Notes: generated by a model not told the origin, from the letters alone. 49,795 nt of DNA from JBMTVN01 sp046047235 (GCA_046047235.1 JBJOII010000027.1:1-49795), one strand, 5' to 3'; numbered from the stretch's first letter, positions 1 through 9,095 are shown. Numbers and translations: made by a program.

Positions 1-699
1 CGCCCCCTCCCCCCGCGCACTTAATCTCACGTCCACCTCGCCCGGCCGCGCACAATATGCGACCTCCAAACCACGCCCCACACAAGCCGCCAACCCGCCC
101 TCAATCCTCTCCTCCACCTGAGATTCCCCCATCCCCACACACCGCAAATTCACACAGCAATACCCCCCTCCCTCAGCCCCCTCCCGCTCCATCCAAGGCA
201 TCAACTGCTCCAAAAACATCGGCTGTAACTCCCGCGGTGGCCCCGGTAACATCGCTAACCACCCGCGCCCCTCACCCCCAGGAAAAATGAACCCCGGCGC
301 CGTGCCGTTCCGGTTGTCCATCACCAATGCCCCCTCAGGAACCATCGCCTGAACCCAAACCCGATCCGGAACCGCCCGACCCCGACTCGCATAAAAATCA
401 GCCAACTTCCCCCTAATCCCGGAATCCTCCCGCAGAGAACGACCCAGTAACCGCGCCACATGCTCACGCGTCAAATCATCCGATGTCGGCCCCAAACCAC
501 CCGTGGTAATCACTCCATCCACCCGCTCCAACGCCTCCCGCACGGCCTCCTCAATCATTAAACCCGTGTCCGCCACCGTCACCTGCCTCACCACATCATG
601 CCCCATCTCCACCAACCGCCTCCCCAGCCAAACAACATGCGTGTTCAACCTCCGCCCCGTTAACAACTCCGCACCAGTGTTGATGATCTCAATCTTCAT
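1..699 (-). CDS. cinA: CinA-family protein, N-terminal part (partial at window edge)
   Basis: The reading frame is open from an ATG at 699 down to base 1, giving 233 residues of the molybdopterin-binding-like N-terminal domain of CinA. Visible landmarks are the start MKIEIINTGAELLTG, the motif TTGGLGPTSDD near residue 87, LPGPPREL further on, and GMGES followed by VEERI near the window edge. This is the usual order of the family (competence/damage-inducible protein A, linked to nicotinamide-nucleotide recycling when a C-terminal amidohydrolase domain is present). The C-terminal domain would lie outside the window, so its presence cannot be judged. The gene is divergent from the FtsB-like gene, with about 90 bp between the starts. 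The start is supported by strong similarity from residue 1 and an AAGGA about 16 bases upstream. Confidence 0.9.
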   Translation of the reverse strand, partial: MKIEIINTGAELLTGRRLNTHVVWLGRRLVEMGHDVVRQVTVADTGLMIEEAVREALERVDGVITTGGLGPTSDDLTREHVARLLGRSLREDSGIRGKLADFYASRGRAVPDRVWVQAMVPEGALVMDNRNGTAPGFIFPGGEGRGWLAMLPGPPRELQPMFLEQLMPWMEREGAEGGGYCCVNLRCVGMGESQVEERIEGGLAACVGRGLEVAYCARPGEVDVRLSARGEGA

Positions 700-788
700 G
701 CCGATAAAACAGTCATCCTTCCACCGCCCCCAAACCAAAGCAAATCATCCCCCCAAAACACTTCACACCTGCACCGGCTTGTGCTTCC

Positions 789-1115
789 ATGCCTGCCATG
801 CAAGTGGATCTGGGTATCTGGACCTGGCTAAACCGTGCCATAGTGGTGCTGCTCGTCGTAGCTGCCATCATCGGACTCGGTGCCTGGTACGTGCCCAGAC
901 TCCAGGATAATGAAGCGCTGCGCCTCACGATCTATGACCTGGAACAGGAACTAGGCAACGAACTCCAAACCTCCAACTTGCTAAGCGCTCAAATCACCGC
1001 CTCCAAAGACCCTCGCCAGATCATCCGCTGGCTCCGTGAATCGCAAAACTGGGCCCGCACCAACGAAACCGTCATCCGGTTCGTCGAACCCAACGAACGA
1101 CGCAGCCGCCGCTGA
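789..1115 (+). CDS. FtsB/DivIC-like septum formation initiator protein
   Basis: Small 108-residue single-pass membrane protein. A short N-terminus is followed by a transmembrane segment at about residues 17-35 (AIVVLLVVAAIIGLGAWYV), then a charged heptad-like helix (about 40-70) and a C-terminal motif ending TVIRFVEPNE. This is the architecture of FtsB/DivIC septum initiators, bitopic divisome proteins that pair through an extracytoplasmic coiled coil. The match is by architecture and the C-terminal motif rather than strong sequence identity. A second ATG at 798 is an equally possible start. It stands alone on the + strand between cinA and frr, both on the - strand. Confidence 0.65.
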   Translation: MPAMQVDLGIWTWLNRAIVVLLVVAAIIGLGAWYVPRLQDNEALRLTIYDLEQELGNELQTSNLLSAQITASKDPRQIIRWLRESQNWARTNETVIRFVEPNERRSRR

Positions 1116-1173
1116 CTCCCCGCGCCTCCCTCCCCCAAAAACCGCCCTGAACCCGCGGCCAATCGCCCCCCGC

Positions 1174-1734
1174 TCAGACCGTCATGATCTCCTTCTCCTT
1201 GTGCAGCAGATGCTGGTCAATTTTCGCAATATACTGATCCGTTAACTTCTGGACTTCCTTCTCCGCGTGCGTCACCTCGTCCTCCGTCACCCCACCCGCC
1301 TTGCTCTCCTTCTTTAAATGCTCAATCGCATCCCGACGCACGTGACGAATCGCTACCCGACCATCCTCCGCCTTCTTCTTCACGATCTTCACAAACTCCT
1401 GACGCCGCTCCTGACTCAGCTCAGGGAAAATGATCCGTAACACCTTCTTGTCCACCGCTGGATTCAAACCCAAATTGCTCTTCTGAATCGCCTTGTCAAT
1501 CGCCCCCAACGTGCTCGCATCCCACGGCTGAATCACCAAAACCCGATGCTCCGGGGCAGTAATCCCCGCCAACTCCCGAATGCGCATCTGTGATCCATAC
1601 ACATCAACCACAATGTTCTCAACCAAACCAGGCGAAGCCTTGCCAGTCCGTACCCCGGCAAAATCCTGCTGAACAACATGCTCCGTCTTCTGCATCTTGT
1701 CCTCAGCTTCAAATAAAATCTCGTCGATCGGCAT
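1174..1734 (-). CDS. frr: Ribosome recycling factor
   Basis: 186 residues, the normal length for RRF. Together with EF-G it splits the post-termination ribosome so the subunits can be reused. Diagnostic segments are FAGVRTGKASPGLVENI at about residues 24-40, the hinge-region VDVYGSQMRIRELAGI, the long helical domain with WDASTLGAIDKAIQKSNLG, and the C-terminal helix rich in Lys and Glu. It follows pyrH on the same strand after a 78-base gap with no terminator that I can see. The pair closes the rpsB-tsf-pyrH-frr order found in many bacteria. Confidence 0.97.
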   Translation of the reverse strand: MPIDEILFEAEDKMQKTEHVVQQDFAGVRTGKASPGLVENIVVDVYGSQMRIRELAGITAPEHRVLVIQPWDASTLGAIDKAIQKSNLGLNPAVDKKVLRIIFPELSQERRQEFVKIVKKKAEDGRVAIRHVRRDAIEHLKKESKAGGVTEDEVTHAEKEVQKLTDQYIAKIDQHLLHKEKEIMTV

Positions 1735-1812
1735 AACTTTGATCTCGTTGAATTGTCGGAAATCCTACCAAGCCCACACCAAGCTGTATAGCCGCCCCTC
1801 ACCAAAAGCACC

Positions 1813-2538
1813 CTAAGCCGAAACCAATGTCCCCACCGTGTCCCCCAATACAACCCGACGCAAATTCCCCACCTTGAACAAATCAAAGACCACAATCGGC
1901 ATCAAATTGTCCGCACACAAGGTAAACGCTGTCGAATCCATCACCTTCAACCGTAAACGCAACGCCTCAGCATACGAAATCTGCCGGTACCGCTTCGCTT
2001 CCGGATTCTTGAATGGATCGCTGTCGTAAATCCCATCCACCTTCGTAGCCTTCAAAATTACCTCAGCCCCAATCTCATTCGCCCTCAATGCCGCCGCCGT
2101 GTCCGTGGAAAAAAACGGGTTCCCCGTGCCACCACCAAAAATTACCACCCGGCCCTTCTCCAAATGCCGAATAGCCCGACGCCGAATAAACGGCTCCGCC
2201 ACCTGTGACATCGAAATAGCACTCTGCACCCGCGTCTCAATCCCCAGCTTCTCCAACGCATCCTGCAAAGCCAACGCGTTGATCACAGTCGCAAGCATCC
2301 CCATGTGATCCCCGGTCACCCGCTCAATCCCACGCTCACAACCCGGCAACCCCCGGAAAATGTTCCCCCCCCCAACCACAACCACCAACTCCACCCCCAA
2401 ACGCTGCACATCCCGCACCTGCTTCGCCGTATCCAAAATGGCATCAGCGTTGATCCCGTTCCCCTCACGACCTCCCAGCGCCTCTCCACTTAACTTCAGC
2501 AACAGACGCTTGTACTTCGGTTTGCGAGCTTTCTTCAT
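1813..2538 (-). CDS. pyrH: UMP kinase
   Basis: Phosphorylates UMP to UDP in pyrimidine nucleotide synthesis. It belongs to the bacterial hexameric amino-acid-kinase family. The protein starts KKARKPKYKRLLLKLSGEAL, followed by VVGGGNIFRG (phosphate-binding), GDHMGMLATVINALAL and ATKVDGIYDSDP near residue 160, all typical of PyrH. The frame is open up to 2595, but the start at 2538 places Met just before the conserved KRLLLKLSGEAL and gives the usual length of 241 residues. An upstream start would run translation through the terminator-like hairpin at 2545-2582. The start lies only six bases after the T-tract of that hairpin on the transcript, so pyrH expression probably depends on readthrough from rpsB-tsf or on a very short leader. 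Confidence 0.96.
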   Translation of the reverse strand: MKKARKPKYKRLLLKLSGEALGGREGNGINADAILDTAKQVRDVQRLGVELVVVVGGGNIFRGLPGCERGIERVTGDHMGMLATVINALALQDALEKLGIETRVQSAISMSQVAEPFIRRRAIRHLEKGRVVIFGGGTGNPFFSTDTAAALRANEIGAEVILKATKVDGIYDSDPFKNPEAKRYRQISYAEALRLRLKVMDSTAFTLCADNLMPIVVFDLFKVGNLRRVVLGDTVGTLVSA

Positions 2539-2544
2539 GCAGAT

Positions 2545-2582
2545 AAAAAATTTGGGGGTGGCCTCAACGAAACCACCCCCAA
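2545..2582 (-). terminator. Intrinsic-terminator-like hairpin between tsf and pyrH
   Basis: On the - strand a perfect 10-bp stem TTGGGGGTGG / CCACCCCCAA (bases 2552-2561 and 2573-2582 of the window) with an 11-base loop is followed by a run of six T (2545-2550). It lies 15 bases after the tsf stop and ends just before the pyrH start. It has the shape of a Rho-independent terminator or attenuator that would lower transcription of pyrH-frr relative to rpsB-tsf. Confidence 0.75.
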
Positions 2583-2597
2583 CACCGAAACTCAACG

Positions 2598-3440
2598 CTA
2601 TTCAGCGCTAACTTCCCCAACCTGAAAACGCAGGAAACGCTTCACGCTGATCGTGTCGCCAAGCTCCTTGGCCAAAGACTCCAAGTGCTCCTTGACCGTC
2701 ACTTCCGCGTTGCGCTTGATGAACCCCTGATCAACCAAACAAACACCCTGGAAATACTTCTCCAGCTTGCCCGTCACAATCTTCTCAATCACCTGCGCCG
2801 GCTTGTCCTTCACCTGCTCAGCAGCAATCTCACGCTCCTTGGCCACCACCGCAGGATCCAACTCCTCGCGACTCACCGCACTCGGAGAAGCCGCAGTCAC
2901 CTGCAACGCAATGTCCTTCACAAATTGCTGGAACGCCGGCGCACCCAAAGTCGCCTCCTGCCCCGCAGAAACCTCAACCAAAACACCAATCTTCGCACCG
3001 TGATGAATGTAGGCCGCCACCAACCCCGTGCCGCTCACCTCCAACACCTCATGCCGCGAAATCCTGATGTTCTCTCCAATCCGCGCAACCTGCTCCTCCC
3101 GTAATGCCTCCAAGTTGGCGTCAGGCTGCTCCACCAATAACCTCGCAACCTCACCCGCAAACGCCTGAAACGACTCGTTGCGCGCAACAAAGTCCGTCTG
3201 GCAATTCACCTCAACCAAAAGACCACGCTTGGCCCCCGGAGCAATATACTGGGCAATAACCCCCTCACGAGCCTCCTTCGCCGCCTTCTTCTCGGAAGTC
3301 GCCGAACCCTTCTTGCGGAGCAAATCCACCGCTGCCTCCACATCGCCCTGCGTCTCCACCAAAGCTTTCTTGCACTCCATCATCCCGGCACCCGTCTGTG
3401 CCCTCAACTTGGCCACCAGGGCCGCAGTAATCTCAGCCAT
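2598..3440 (-). CDS. tsf: Elongation factor Ts
   Basis: 280 residues. It is the guanine-nucleotide exchange factor that regenerates EF-Tu-GTP. The N-terminal UBA-like domain (MAEITAALVAKLRAQTGAGM followed by CKKAL) and the TDFV motif in CQTDFVARNESF near residue 80 are both present. The two core subdomains follow, with GLLVEVNCQTDF and IGVLVEVSAGQEA as the repeated strands. The 114-base spacer to rpsB contains a small inverted repeat, TCGGC-N5-GCCGA at 3495-3509, and an AAAGGAAAGGA ribosome-binding stretch directly before the ATG. Confidence 0.97.
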   Translation of the reverse strand: MAEITAALVAKLRAQTGAGMMECKKALVETQGDVEAAVDLLRKKGSATSEKKAAKEAREGVIAQYIAPGAKRGLLVEVNCQTDFVARNESFQAFAGEVARLLVEQPDANLEALREEQVARIGENIRISRHEVLEVSGTGLVAAYIHHGAKIGVLVEVSAGQEATLGAPAFQQFVKDIALQVTAASPSAVSREELDPAVVAKEREIAAEQVKDKPAQVIEKIVTGKLEKYFQGVCLVDQGFIKRNAEVTVKEHLESLAKELGDTISVKRFLRFQVGEVSAE

Positions 3441-3554
3441 AAATCCTTTCCTTTGCTTTCTATCTTAATACAAGGCGGGGGCCTGCCAGCGAGGTCGGCT
3501 CTCCGCCGATTCCCCAAGGCCAAGCCCCCAGCCAGAAAATATCAATCTGATCAA

Positions 3555-4430
3555 CTATGCACCCGCCGGCGCCTCGCCAGCACTCACAGCAGGAGCAGGA
3601 GCCGGGGCCGCCACAGGAGCTTCCACCGCCGGAGCCGCCGCAGGCACTTCCGCCGGAGCGGGAGCAGGAGCCGCCACCGGCGCTGCCACCTCAGCCGCAG
3701 CCGCCGCCGGAGCAGCTTGCTCAGCCTTGCGGCCAAACTTGGCTTCGTACTCCATCTTCGCCCGCGTAATCGCCTGAACCACCGTGTTCAAAATCAAACG
3801 CACCGAACGAATCGCATCGTCGTTCCCCGCAATCGGGAGATCCACAATGTCCGGATCACAGTTCGTGTCCACCAACGCCACAATCGGAATCTTCAACCGA
3901 CGCGCCTCAGCAACCGCATTGTGCTCGCGCTTGATGTCCACAATGAAAACCGCATCCGGATTCTGGTCCAAAGTGCGAATACCACCCAGATTCTTCACCA
4001 ACCGGGCCATCTCACGACGCAGGCTGGACTGCTCCTGCTTCACATACCCGTTGATCGAACCGTCCGTCTCCAACTGCTCAATGTGCTTCAGCCGCCCCAA
4101 CGAACGCTTGATCGTCTTCAAATTCGTCAGCGTACCACCCAGCCAACGCTCAGTCACAAACGGCTGACCACACGCCTCCGCAGCCTCACGCACCGCCTGC
4201 TGCGCCTGCTTCTTCGTCCCAACAAAAAGCACTTTCCCACCCTTGCTCACGGTCTGCTCCAGAAAATTGCAGGCCGCCTCCAACTGACCCATCGTCTTGC
4301 TCAGGTCAATAATGTGAATGCCGTTGCGAGCATCGAAGATATACTTCTTCATCCTCGGATTCCAACGACGCGTCTGATGCCCAAAATGAACACCAGCTTC
4401 CAGAAGTTCCTTAATACCAATAGTTATCAC
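3555..4430 (-). CDS. rpsB: 30S ribosomal protein S2 with Ala/Pro-rich C-terminal tail
   Basis: 291 residues. The first 235 or so are canonical S2: ELLEAGVHFGHQTRRWNPRM at the start, then FVGTKKQAQQAVREAA and the WLGGTLTNLKTI segment. It is the primary binder of S1 on the small subunit. The last 55 or so residues are an unusual low-complexity tail made almost only of Ala, Pro, Val and Glu with AAPAPAP-type repeats, absent from the typical 240-residue protein. It is the first gene of the translation block. The region upstream (4431-4719) shows no convincing -35/-10 pair on the - strand by eye and no RNA gene. Confidence 0.97.
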   Translation of the reverse strand: MITIGIKELLEAGVHFGHQTRRWNPRMKKYIFDARNGIHIIDLSKTMGQLEAACNFLEQTVSKGGKVLFVGTKKQAQQAVREAAEACGQPFVTERWLGGTLTNLKTIKRSLGRLKHIEQLETDGSINGYVKQEQSSLRREMARLVKNLGGIRTLDQNPDAVFIVDIKREHNAVAEARRLKIPIVALVDTNCDPDIVDLPIAGNDDAIRSVRLILNTVVQAITRAKMEYEAKFGRKAEQAAPAAAAAEVAAPVAAPAPAPAEVPAAAPAVEAPVAAPAPAPAVSAGEAPAGA

Positions 4431-4719
4431 AGTTTTATGTGAGGTTTCAGTGCCAAGTCACCCCAGCACCATCCCCAACCACAAGGGGATTCCAGTTCAT
4501 TGCAATTATGGCCGCCCACAACCACTCAGTCGTGGACCGCGTCAAGCGCGTCAAAGACCATGACTCTCCTCCAAACACCTCCCGGTGCCCGGAAAAGAAG
4601 GGACAAACTAGCAAAGCCCCTTAACGCTGCAACCCTTATTTTGAAGTCCAAAGCCCACTCCCCAGCCCCCCAACACGCAAAACTTGACCCCACCCGTCCC
4701 CAAAGCTCAACTCCCCCAC

Positions 4720-5349
4720 ATGCAACCCCGCCACCCCCACACGCTCCTCCTCAGCACCCTGCTCTTCCTCCATACCACACTACTCTCTCCCGCAGGAGAC
4801 GCACCCCCGGAATCTGAAGCAATCCGCCGCCAAGCCGCAGAAGTCGAACGCCTCCAGCAAGAACTCAACAAAGCCCGCCAAAGCCTCCAGCAACTCAGAC
4901 AAGACCAGCCCACCTCCCCAACACTGGAAGCCCCAACGGAAAATACCCAATCGCTCCCAACCACCCCCACCCTCGAAACCGCTATCCCAGCCACCCAACT
5001 CGCCCGCCTCTTCCTGTCCAATCCCGAAACAGCCGCAAACCGCTACCAGGGAAAGGCCTTCCGGATCCAAGGCTCAGTCGAAGACTTCGGACAAAAACGA
5101 TTCGTCCGTAGCTTCTTCATCCTCCTAAAAACCGAGACTCCCGACATCGACCTCCGCTGCCAGTTCAGTTACGTCGACGATTATCGCAAAGTCTACACCG
5201 ACAAACGCGAACGCCAGTTCCTCGGCGAATCCCCCAACGGAGTCGCTCGTGTTCTCGCCTCCAAAGGCCAGACCATCACCATCCAAGGCAAATGCACCGG
5301 CCTCAAAGGCGATATACTCGAGTTCAAAGACTGCTCAATCATCCCCTGA
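4720..5349 (+). CDS. Exported coiled-coil protein with OB-fold (tRNA_anti-like) domain
   Basis: About 209 residues if translation starts at the ATG at 4720, which directly precedes a signal-like segment (HTLLLSTLLFLHTTLLS). An in-frame ATG at 4684 would add 12 residues. After cleavage a heptad-rich helix (AAEVERLQQELNKARQSLQQ) is followed by a Pro/Thr linker. The C-terminal domain (about 100-209) begins with ARLFLSNPETAANRYQGKAF and ends QTITIQGKCTG...LEFKDCSII. The pattern 'YQGK-(I/F)RIQG-V' plus a final 'L-DC-I' fits the tRNA_anti-like OB-fold family, often found in exported bacterial proteins of unknown role. The function cannot be stated. It precedes the phosphatase gene by about 66 bases and may be co-transcribed. 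Confidence 0.7.
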   Translation: MQPRHPHTLLLSTLLFLHTTLLSPAGDAPPESEAIRRQAAEVERLQQELNKARQSLQQLRQDQPTSPTLEAPTENTQSLPTTPTLETAIPATQLARLFLSNPETAANRYQGKAFRIQGSVEDFGQKRFVRSFFILLKTETPDIDLRCQFSYVDDYRKVYTDKRERQFLGESPNGVARVLASKGQTITIQGKCTGLKGDILEFKDCSIIP

Positions 5350-5415
5350 TACCCACACAATCGTCGCAATAAATATGCTGATCCGCGCCAGCACCTCCCC
5401 TTATAGTCCGCCGCG

Positions 5416-7212
5416 ATGAAGCTCCTGCTGTCGACCCTCGCCACCTGCCTCGCAGTCCAAATCACCAGCCTCGCCCACGAAGGTTCCCACCTCTCGGTCC
5501 ACGATACGGTCGCCGGAATCACTCAACGCCTCCGCCAAACCTACCACCCGGAAGAACTCAAACACATCACCCGGCCACAAGTCGAATCCAGCCTCACCTC
5601 CGAAGACCTGCACGCACTCGCCACCGCCCATATCACTTTCGAGATTAACACCCCCGCAACAGTCCTCATCCTCCATGATGCCAGCCTCGGTAATGACCCC
5701 TTCTGGCTGCAATCCGAACACTTCGAGAACACCGGTGATACCTGGGAGATCCTCGATGAAAAATTCCAGATCTGGCAAAAGTCCTTCCCCGCCGGAACAG
5801 TAGGCCTCGGTGTCAATAGCATCAGCGGCGGCGGCGAACATTACCTCATCGCCCTCAAACCAACGGACCCCACAGCCAATCTCAAGGTCTCCAACCTCTA
5901 CCCGGGCCAGCTCCGCCTCACCACTCTCAAACCCGGCACTGCCCCCTACGCCGACCTCGACGTCACCTTCCCATCCGTCCCCGAATCACTCCAGAATCTC
6001 CCCTTCATCCAAACTCTGCGCAATAGCCGCGCCGACGGAAAACTCGTCGGACTCTTCCGTACCACCCAACACCCCAGCACAGCCAAACCTGACCACGTGG
6101 TTCTCACCTGGAACAATAACCCCCAAACCACCCAGACCATCCAATGGCGCACCTCCCCCAATACCCCCAAAGGACTCGTCGCCTACCAGGAACGCGCCCT
6201 ATACAACCACCCCAAACCCCGCGCCCTCCAAAAACTCAAGGCAACCACGGAAACCCTCTCCGATCCCTACCTCGTCAATGACCCCGCCATCCTTCGCCAT
6301 ACCGCCACTCTCACCAACCTCAAACCCAATACCACCTACGTCTACTCCGTCGGCGATGGCTCCCGCGACGGCTGGTCCGAACTCGCCGAATTCACCACCG
6401 CTCCAACCCAAATACGCCCCTTCTCGTTCATCTATATGGGGGATGCCCAAAATGGCCTCGACCGCTGGGGCACCCTCGCCCACAACGCCTTCCGCGAACG
6501 CCCCGACGCCGCCTTCTACCTCATGGCCGGTGACCTGGTAAACCGCGGCAATGAACGCGATGACTGGGATAGCTTCTTCGCCAACGCCACCGGAATCTTC
6601 AACCGCCGCCAACTCGTCCCCGTCATCGGAAACCACGAATGCCAGGGAGGCCACCCATCCCTCTACCTCAACCTCTTCAGCCTCCCCCATAACGGCCCCG
6701 CCAACATCGAACCGGAACGCTGCTACGCCTTCGAATACAGCAACGCCCTCTTCGTCATCCTCGACTCCAACCTCGAACCCGAAACCATGACCCCCTGGCT
6801 CGAAACTACCCTCGCCCACTCAAAAGCCACCTGGAAATTCGTCGCCTACCACCACCCCGCCTATTCCTCCTCCCCCGGACGCGATAACGCCAAACTCCGC
6901 CAGGAATGGACCCCTCTTTTCGATAAATACCACGTGGACCTCGCACTCCAAGGGCACGACCACGCCTACCTCCGCACCCACCCCATCCGCAATAACCAAC
7001 GCGTCGAAAACCCCGCCAACGGCACCACCTACGTCGTCTCCGTCTCCGGCACAAAAATGTACGACCAGGCAGAACGCGAAACCACCGCCTTCGGTATGAC
7101 CAAAGTCGCCACTTACCAGGTCCTCGATATCCAGATCTCCGGTGACCGACTCGTCTACCGCGCCTACGACATCGACGGCAACCTCCGCGACGAACTCATC
7201 ATCGCCAAGTAA
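5416..7212 (+). CDS. Exported purple-acid-phosphatase-like metallophosphoesterase
   Basis: 598 residues with a short signal peptide (LLLSTLATCLAVQITSLA). Residues of about 30-220 form a poorly recognised N-terminal region. A fibronectin-III-like PAP N-domain follows (about 225-330), with PDHVVLTWNNNPQTTQTIQW and NTTYVYSVGDG. The catalytic domain then carries the metal-ligand motifs in order: GDAQ at 342-345, GDLVNRG from 372, GNHE at 405-408, HH at 479-480 and GHDH at 513-516. These are the dinuclear-metal ligands of PAP-type phosphatases, so an exported phosphomono- or diesterase is likely, although the substrate is not visible. GDAQ replaces the more common GDxG. It is convergent with the CLC gene, 62 bases away. 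Confidence 0.88.
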   Translation: MKLLLSTLATCLAVQITSLAHEGSHLSVHDTVAGITQRLRQTYHPEELKHITRPQVESSLTSEDLHALATAHITFEINTPATVLILHDASLGNDPFWLQSEHFENTGDTWEILDEKFQIWQKSFPAGTVGLGVNSISGGGEHYLIALKPTDPTANLKVSNLYPGQLRLTTLKPGTAPYADLDVTFPSVPESLQNLPFIQTLRNSRADGKLVGLFRTTQHPSTAKPDHVVLTWNNNPQTTQTIQWRTSPNTPKGLVAYQERALYNHPKPRALQKLKATTETLSDPYLVNDPAILRHTATLTNLKPNTTYVYSVGDGSRDGWSELAEFTTAPTQIRPFSFIYMGDAQNGLDRWGTLAHNAFRERPDAAFYLMAGDLVNRGNERDDWDSFFANATGIFNRRQLVPVIGNHECQGGHPSLYLNLFSLPHNGPANIEPERCYAFEYSNALFVILDSNLEPETMTPWLETTLAHSKATWKFVAYHHPAYSSSPGRDNAKLRQEWTPLFDKYHVDLALQGHDHAYLRTHPIRNNQRVENPANGTTYVVSVSGTKMYDQAERETTAFGMTKVATYQVLDIQISGDRLVYRAYDIDGNLRDELIIAK

Positions 7213-7274
7213 CTCGCCACCACCCTCTCACTTGGCAAGCCATCCGCTGCGCGCAAGCAGGCGACTACAGCCAC

Positions 7275-9083
7275 TCAGGTGGAACGCGCACCAATCGCCT
7301 CCACCAGCAGACCTAAAGCCTCGGGGCGATTCACCGCCCCCACCAATCGCATGTCCCGCCGAGTGTCCACCACCGGCACGTTCCGTAACTCACTGGACAA
7401 TAATACCGGCAATACATCCAAAACCTTCTGCTCCGGTGTCAAACACGGCGGAGGCGGACGCATAATGTCATGCGCAATCACACTCCCCAACTCCTCCGCA
7501 TCCCCCAAGTGCTGCTTCAAATCTTCCAACGCCAAAATCCCCACAAAACGACCACCCCCAGTCACCACCGGTAAAAAATTAACCGGACTCGACATGAACC
7601 GGTTCACCACCTCCCGATAGGTCGTCGTCGTCAATACCGGCCGCACCGGCAACCGCATCAAATCCCCCACGGTCTTCTGCGTCGTCATCCCCAACCGCTC
7701 CACCTCCCGCTCCAGCAAAACCCCGCGCCTCCTCAACGGACCCGTATACACATCCTCCGGACAAAACCGACGCCCCACCAGCGCGGCCACCGCCGATGCC
7801 ACCAGCAACGGAGGAAATACCAAATGACTCAGCGATAACTCAAAAATCATCACTACTGCCAATAAAAGCGAGTGCGTCGTCGCCGCCAGCGTACAACCCA
7901 TCCCAACCAACGCAAATGTCCCCACTGAGACCTCCACCCCACACCCCAACACATGCAAAAGCCCACCAAATATCCCCCCCAAAGCCGCCCCCAAAAATAA
8001 CGTCGGCGTAAATAACCCACCCACCGCCCCCGTCCCCACAGTCACCACTGTCGCCACTAGCTTCGCCACCAACAAAATCACCAGAAACCTCCACCCCATC
8101 TCCCCATGCAAAATCGCGTTCGTCGGCTCATACCCGTTCCCCCAAACGTCCGGAAATGAAACCGCCAGCAAACCCACCACCACACCCCCAGCCAACAAAC
8201 GCAAACTCAACCTCGAAAATCGCAGCTCAAACCACCCCGTCATCCATCTCATCCCCCGCATGAATACCGCACCCAGCCCACCCGCCAGCCCACCCAACAC
8301 CAAAAACCACGGCAACTGCAACGCCGGCACCGACCCCACATCCGCAGGAATCTCATAAATCGGGTCCACCCCAAACACCGACCGAGACACCACCGACGCC
8401 ACCGCCGACGCAAATACCAACGGCCCAAACAAACTCATGGAAAACGTCCCCAACACAATCTGCGCCGCAAATACCGCCGCAGTCACCGGAGCATTGTAAG
8501 CCGATGCCATCCCCGCCGCTGCACCACACGCCACCAACAAACGTAACCGATACGGATGCCCCCCACAGAACACCCCCAGCCTCGAACCCAACGCCGCACT
8601 CAAATGCGCAATCGGCCCCTCACGCCCAATCGATCCCCCACTGCTAATGCTCAATAAGGAAGAAACCGCCTTCGCCACCGCACTCCGCAAATGTAACCTC
8701 CCATCCCCCACCACCACCACCTCAAGGATGTTCCCCGTGTCCGGCAGCCTCGCTACCCGCGATGACCAATGCAAAATCGACCCCGCCAAAAAAGCCCCAC
8801 CCATCGGCAAAAATAACCGAACCCACGGTGAAGCCCCCGCCGCCAACTCCGTCCACCCACCTTCACCCGCAAAAATCATCACCTTCGCCGCCTCGGCCAC
8901 ATGGAATAACACCACGTTCACCAGCCCACCCATCACCCCCACCACCCCCGCCAGAACCAAATGCACCGCCTCCTCACTCAACTTCAACCGCTGCCGCCAC
9001 CTCAGCAAACACGCCCGATCACCATGCACCCCGCGCTGCCACACCCGCCAACACCAACCCCGACTAGATGGCTCCTTTTCCAT
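7275..9083 (-). CDS. CLC-family chloride channel/transporter with C-terminal CBS domains
   Basis: 602 residues. A polytopic CLC core is followed by a cytoplasmic pair of CBS motifs from about residue 470 (VGDLMRLPVRPVLTTTTYRE... and ...AHDIMRPPPPCLTPEQKVLD), which usually sense nucleotides. The gating-glutamate motif is intact as GGSIGREGPIAHLSA, and the second filter segment is GAVGGLFTPTLFLGAALGG. Two features are atypical. The usual first filter GSGIP reads DTGNI, and the segment matching NAPLAGILFIIEEM of E. coli ClcA reads NAPVTAAVFAAQIV, so both glutamates (202 and 203) are replaced. A Q-I pair there suggests it is not a standard 2Cl-/H+ exchanger. The comparison uses the E. coli sequence from memory. 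Confidence 0.9.
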   Translation of the reverse strand: MEKEPSSRGWCWRVWQRGVHGDRACLLRWRQRLKLSEEAVHLVLAGVVGVMGGLVNVVLFHVAEAAKVMIFAGEGGWTELAAGASPWVRLFLPMGGAFLAGSILHWSSRVARLPDTGNILEVVVVGDGRLHLRSAVAKAVSSLLSISSGGSIGREGPIAHLSAALGSRLGVFCGGHPYRLRLLVACGAAAGMASAYNAPVTAAVFAAQIVLGTFSMSLFGPLVFASAVASVVSRSVFGVDPIYEIPADVGSVPALQLPWFLVLGGLAGGLGAVFMRGMRWMTGWFELRFSRLSLRLLAGGVVVGLLAVSFPDVWGNGYEPTNAILHGEMGWRFLVILLVAKLVATVVTVGTGAVGGLFTPTLFLGAALGGIFGGLLHVLGCGVEVSVGTFALVGMGCTLAATTHSLLLAVVMIFELSLSHLVFPPLLVASAVAALVGRRFCPEDVYTGPLRRRGVLLEREVERLGMTTQKTVGDLMRLPVRPVLTTTTYREVVNRFMSSPVNFLPVVTGGGRFVGILALEDLKQHLGDAEELGSVIAHDIMRPPPPCLTPEQKVLDVLPVLLSSELRNVPVVDTRRDMRLVGAVNRPEALGLLVEAIGARST

Positions 9084-9095
9084 CTAAATCAACCC

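Noticed and set aside
4431..4719. Leader or promoter of rpsB with an autoregulatory structure
   Set aside because: Only a CATAAT without a matching -35 is visible, and no S2-type leader fold could be recognised by eye.
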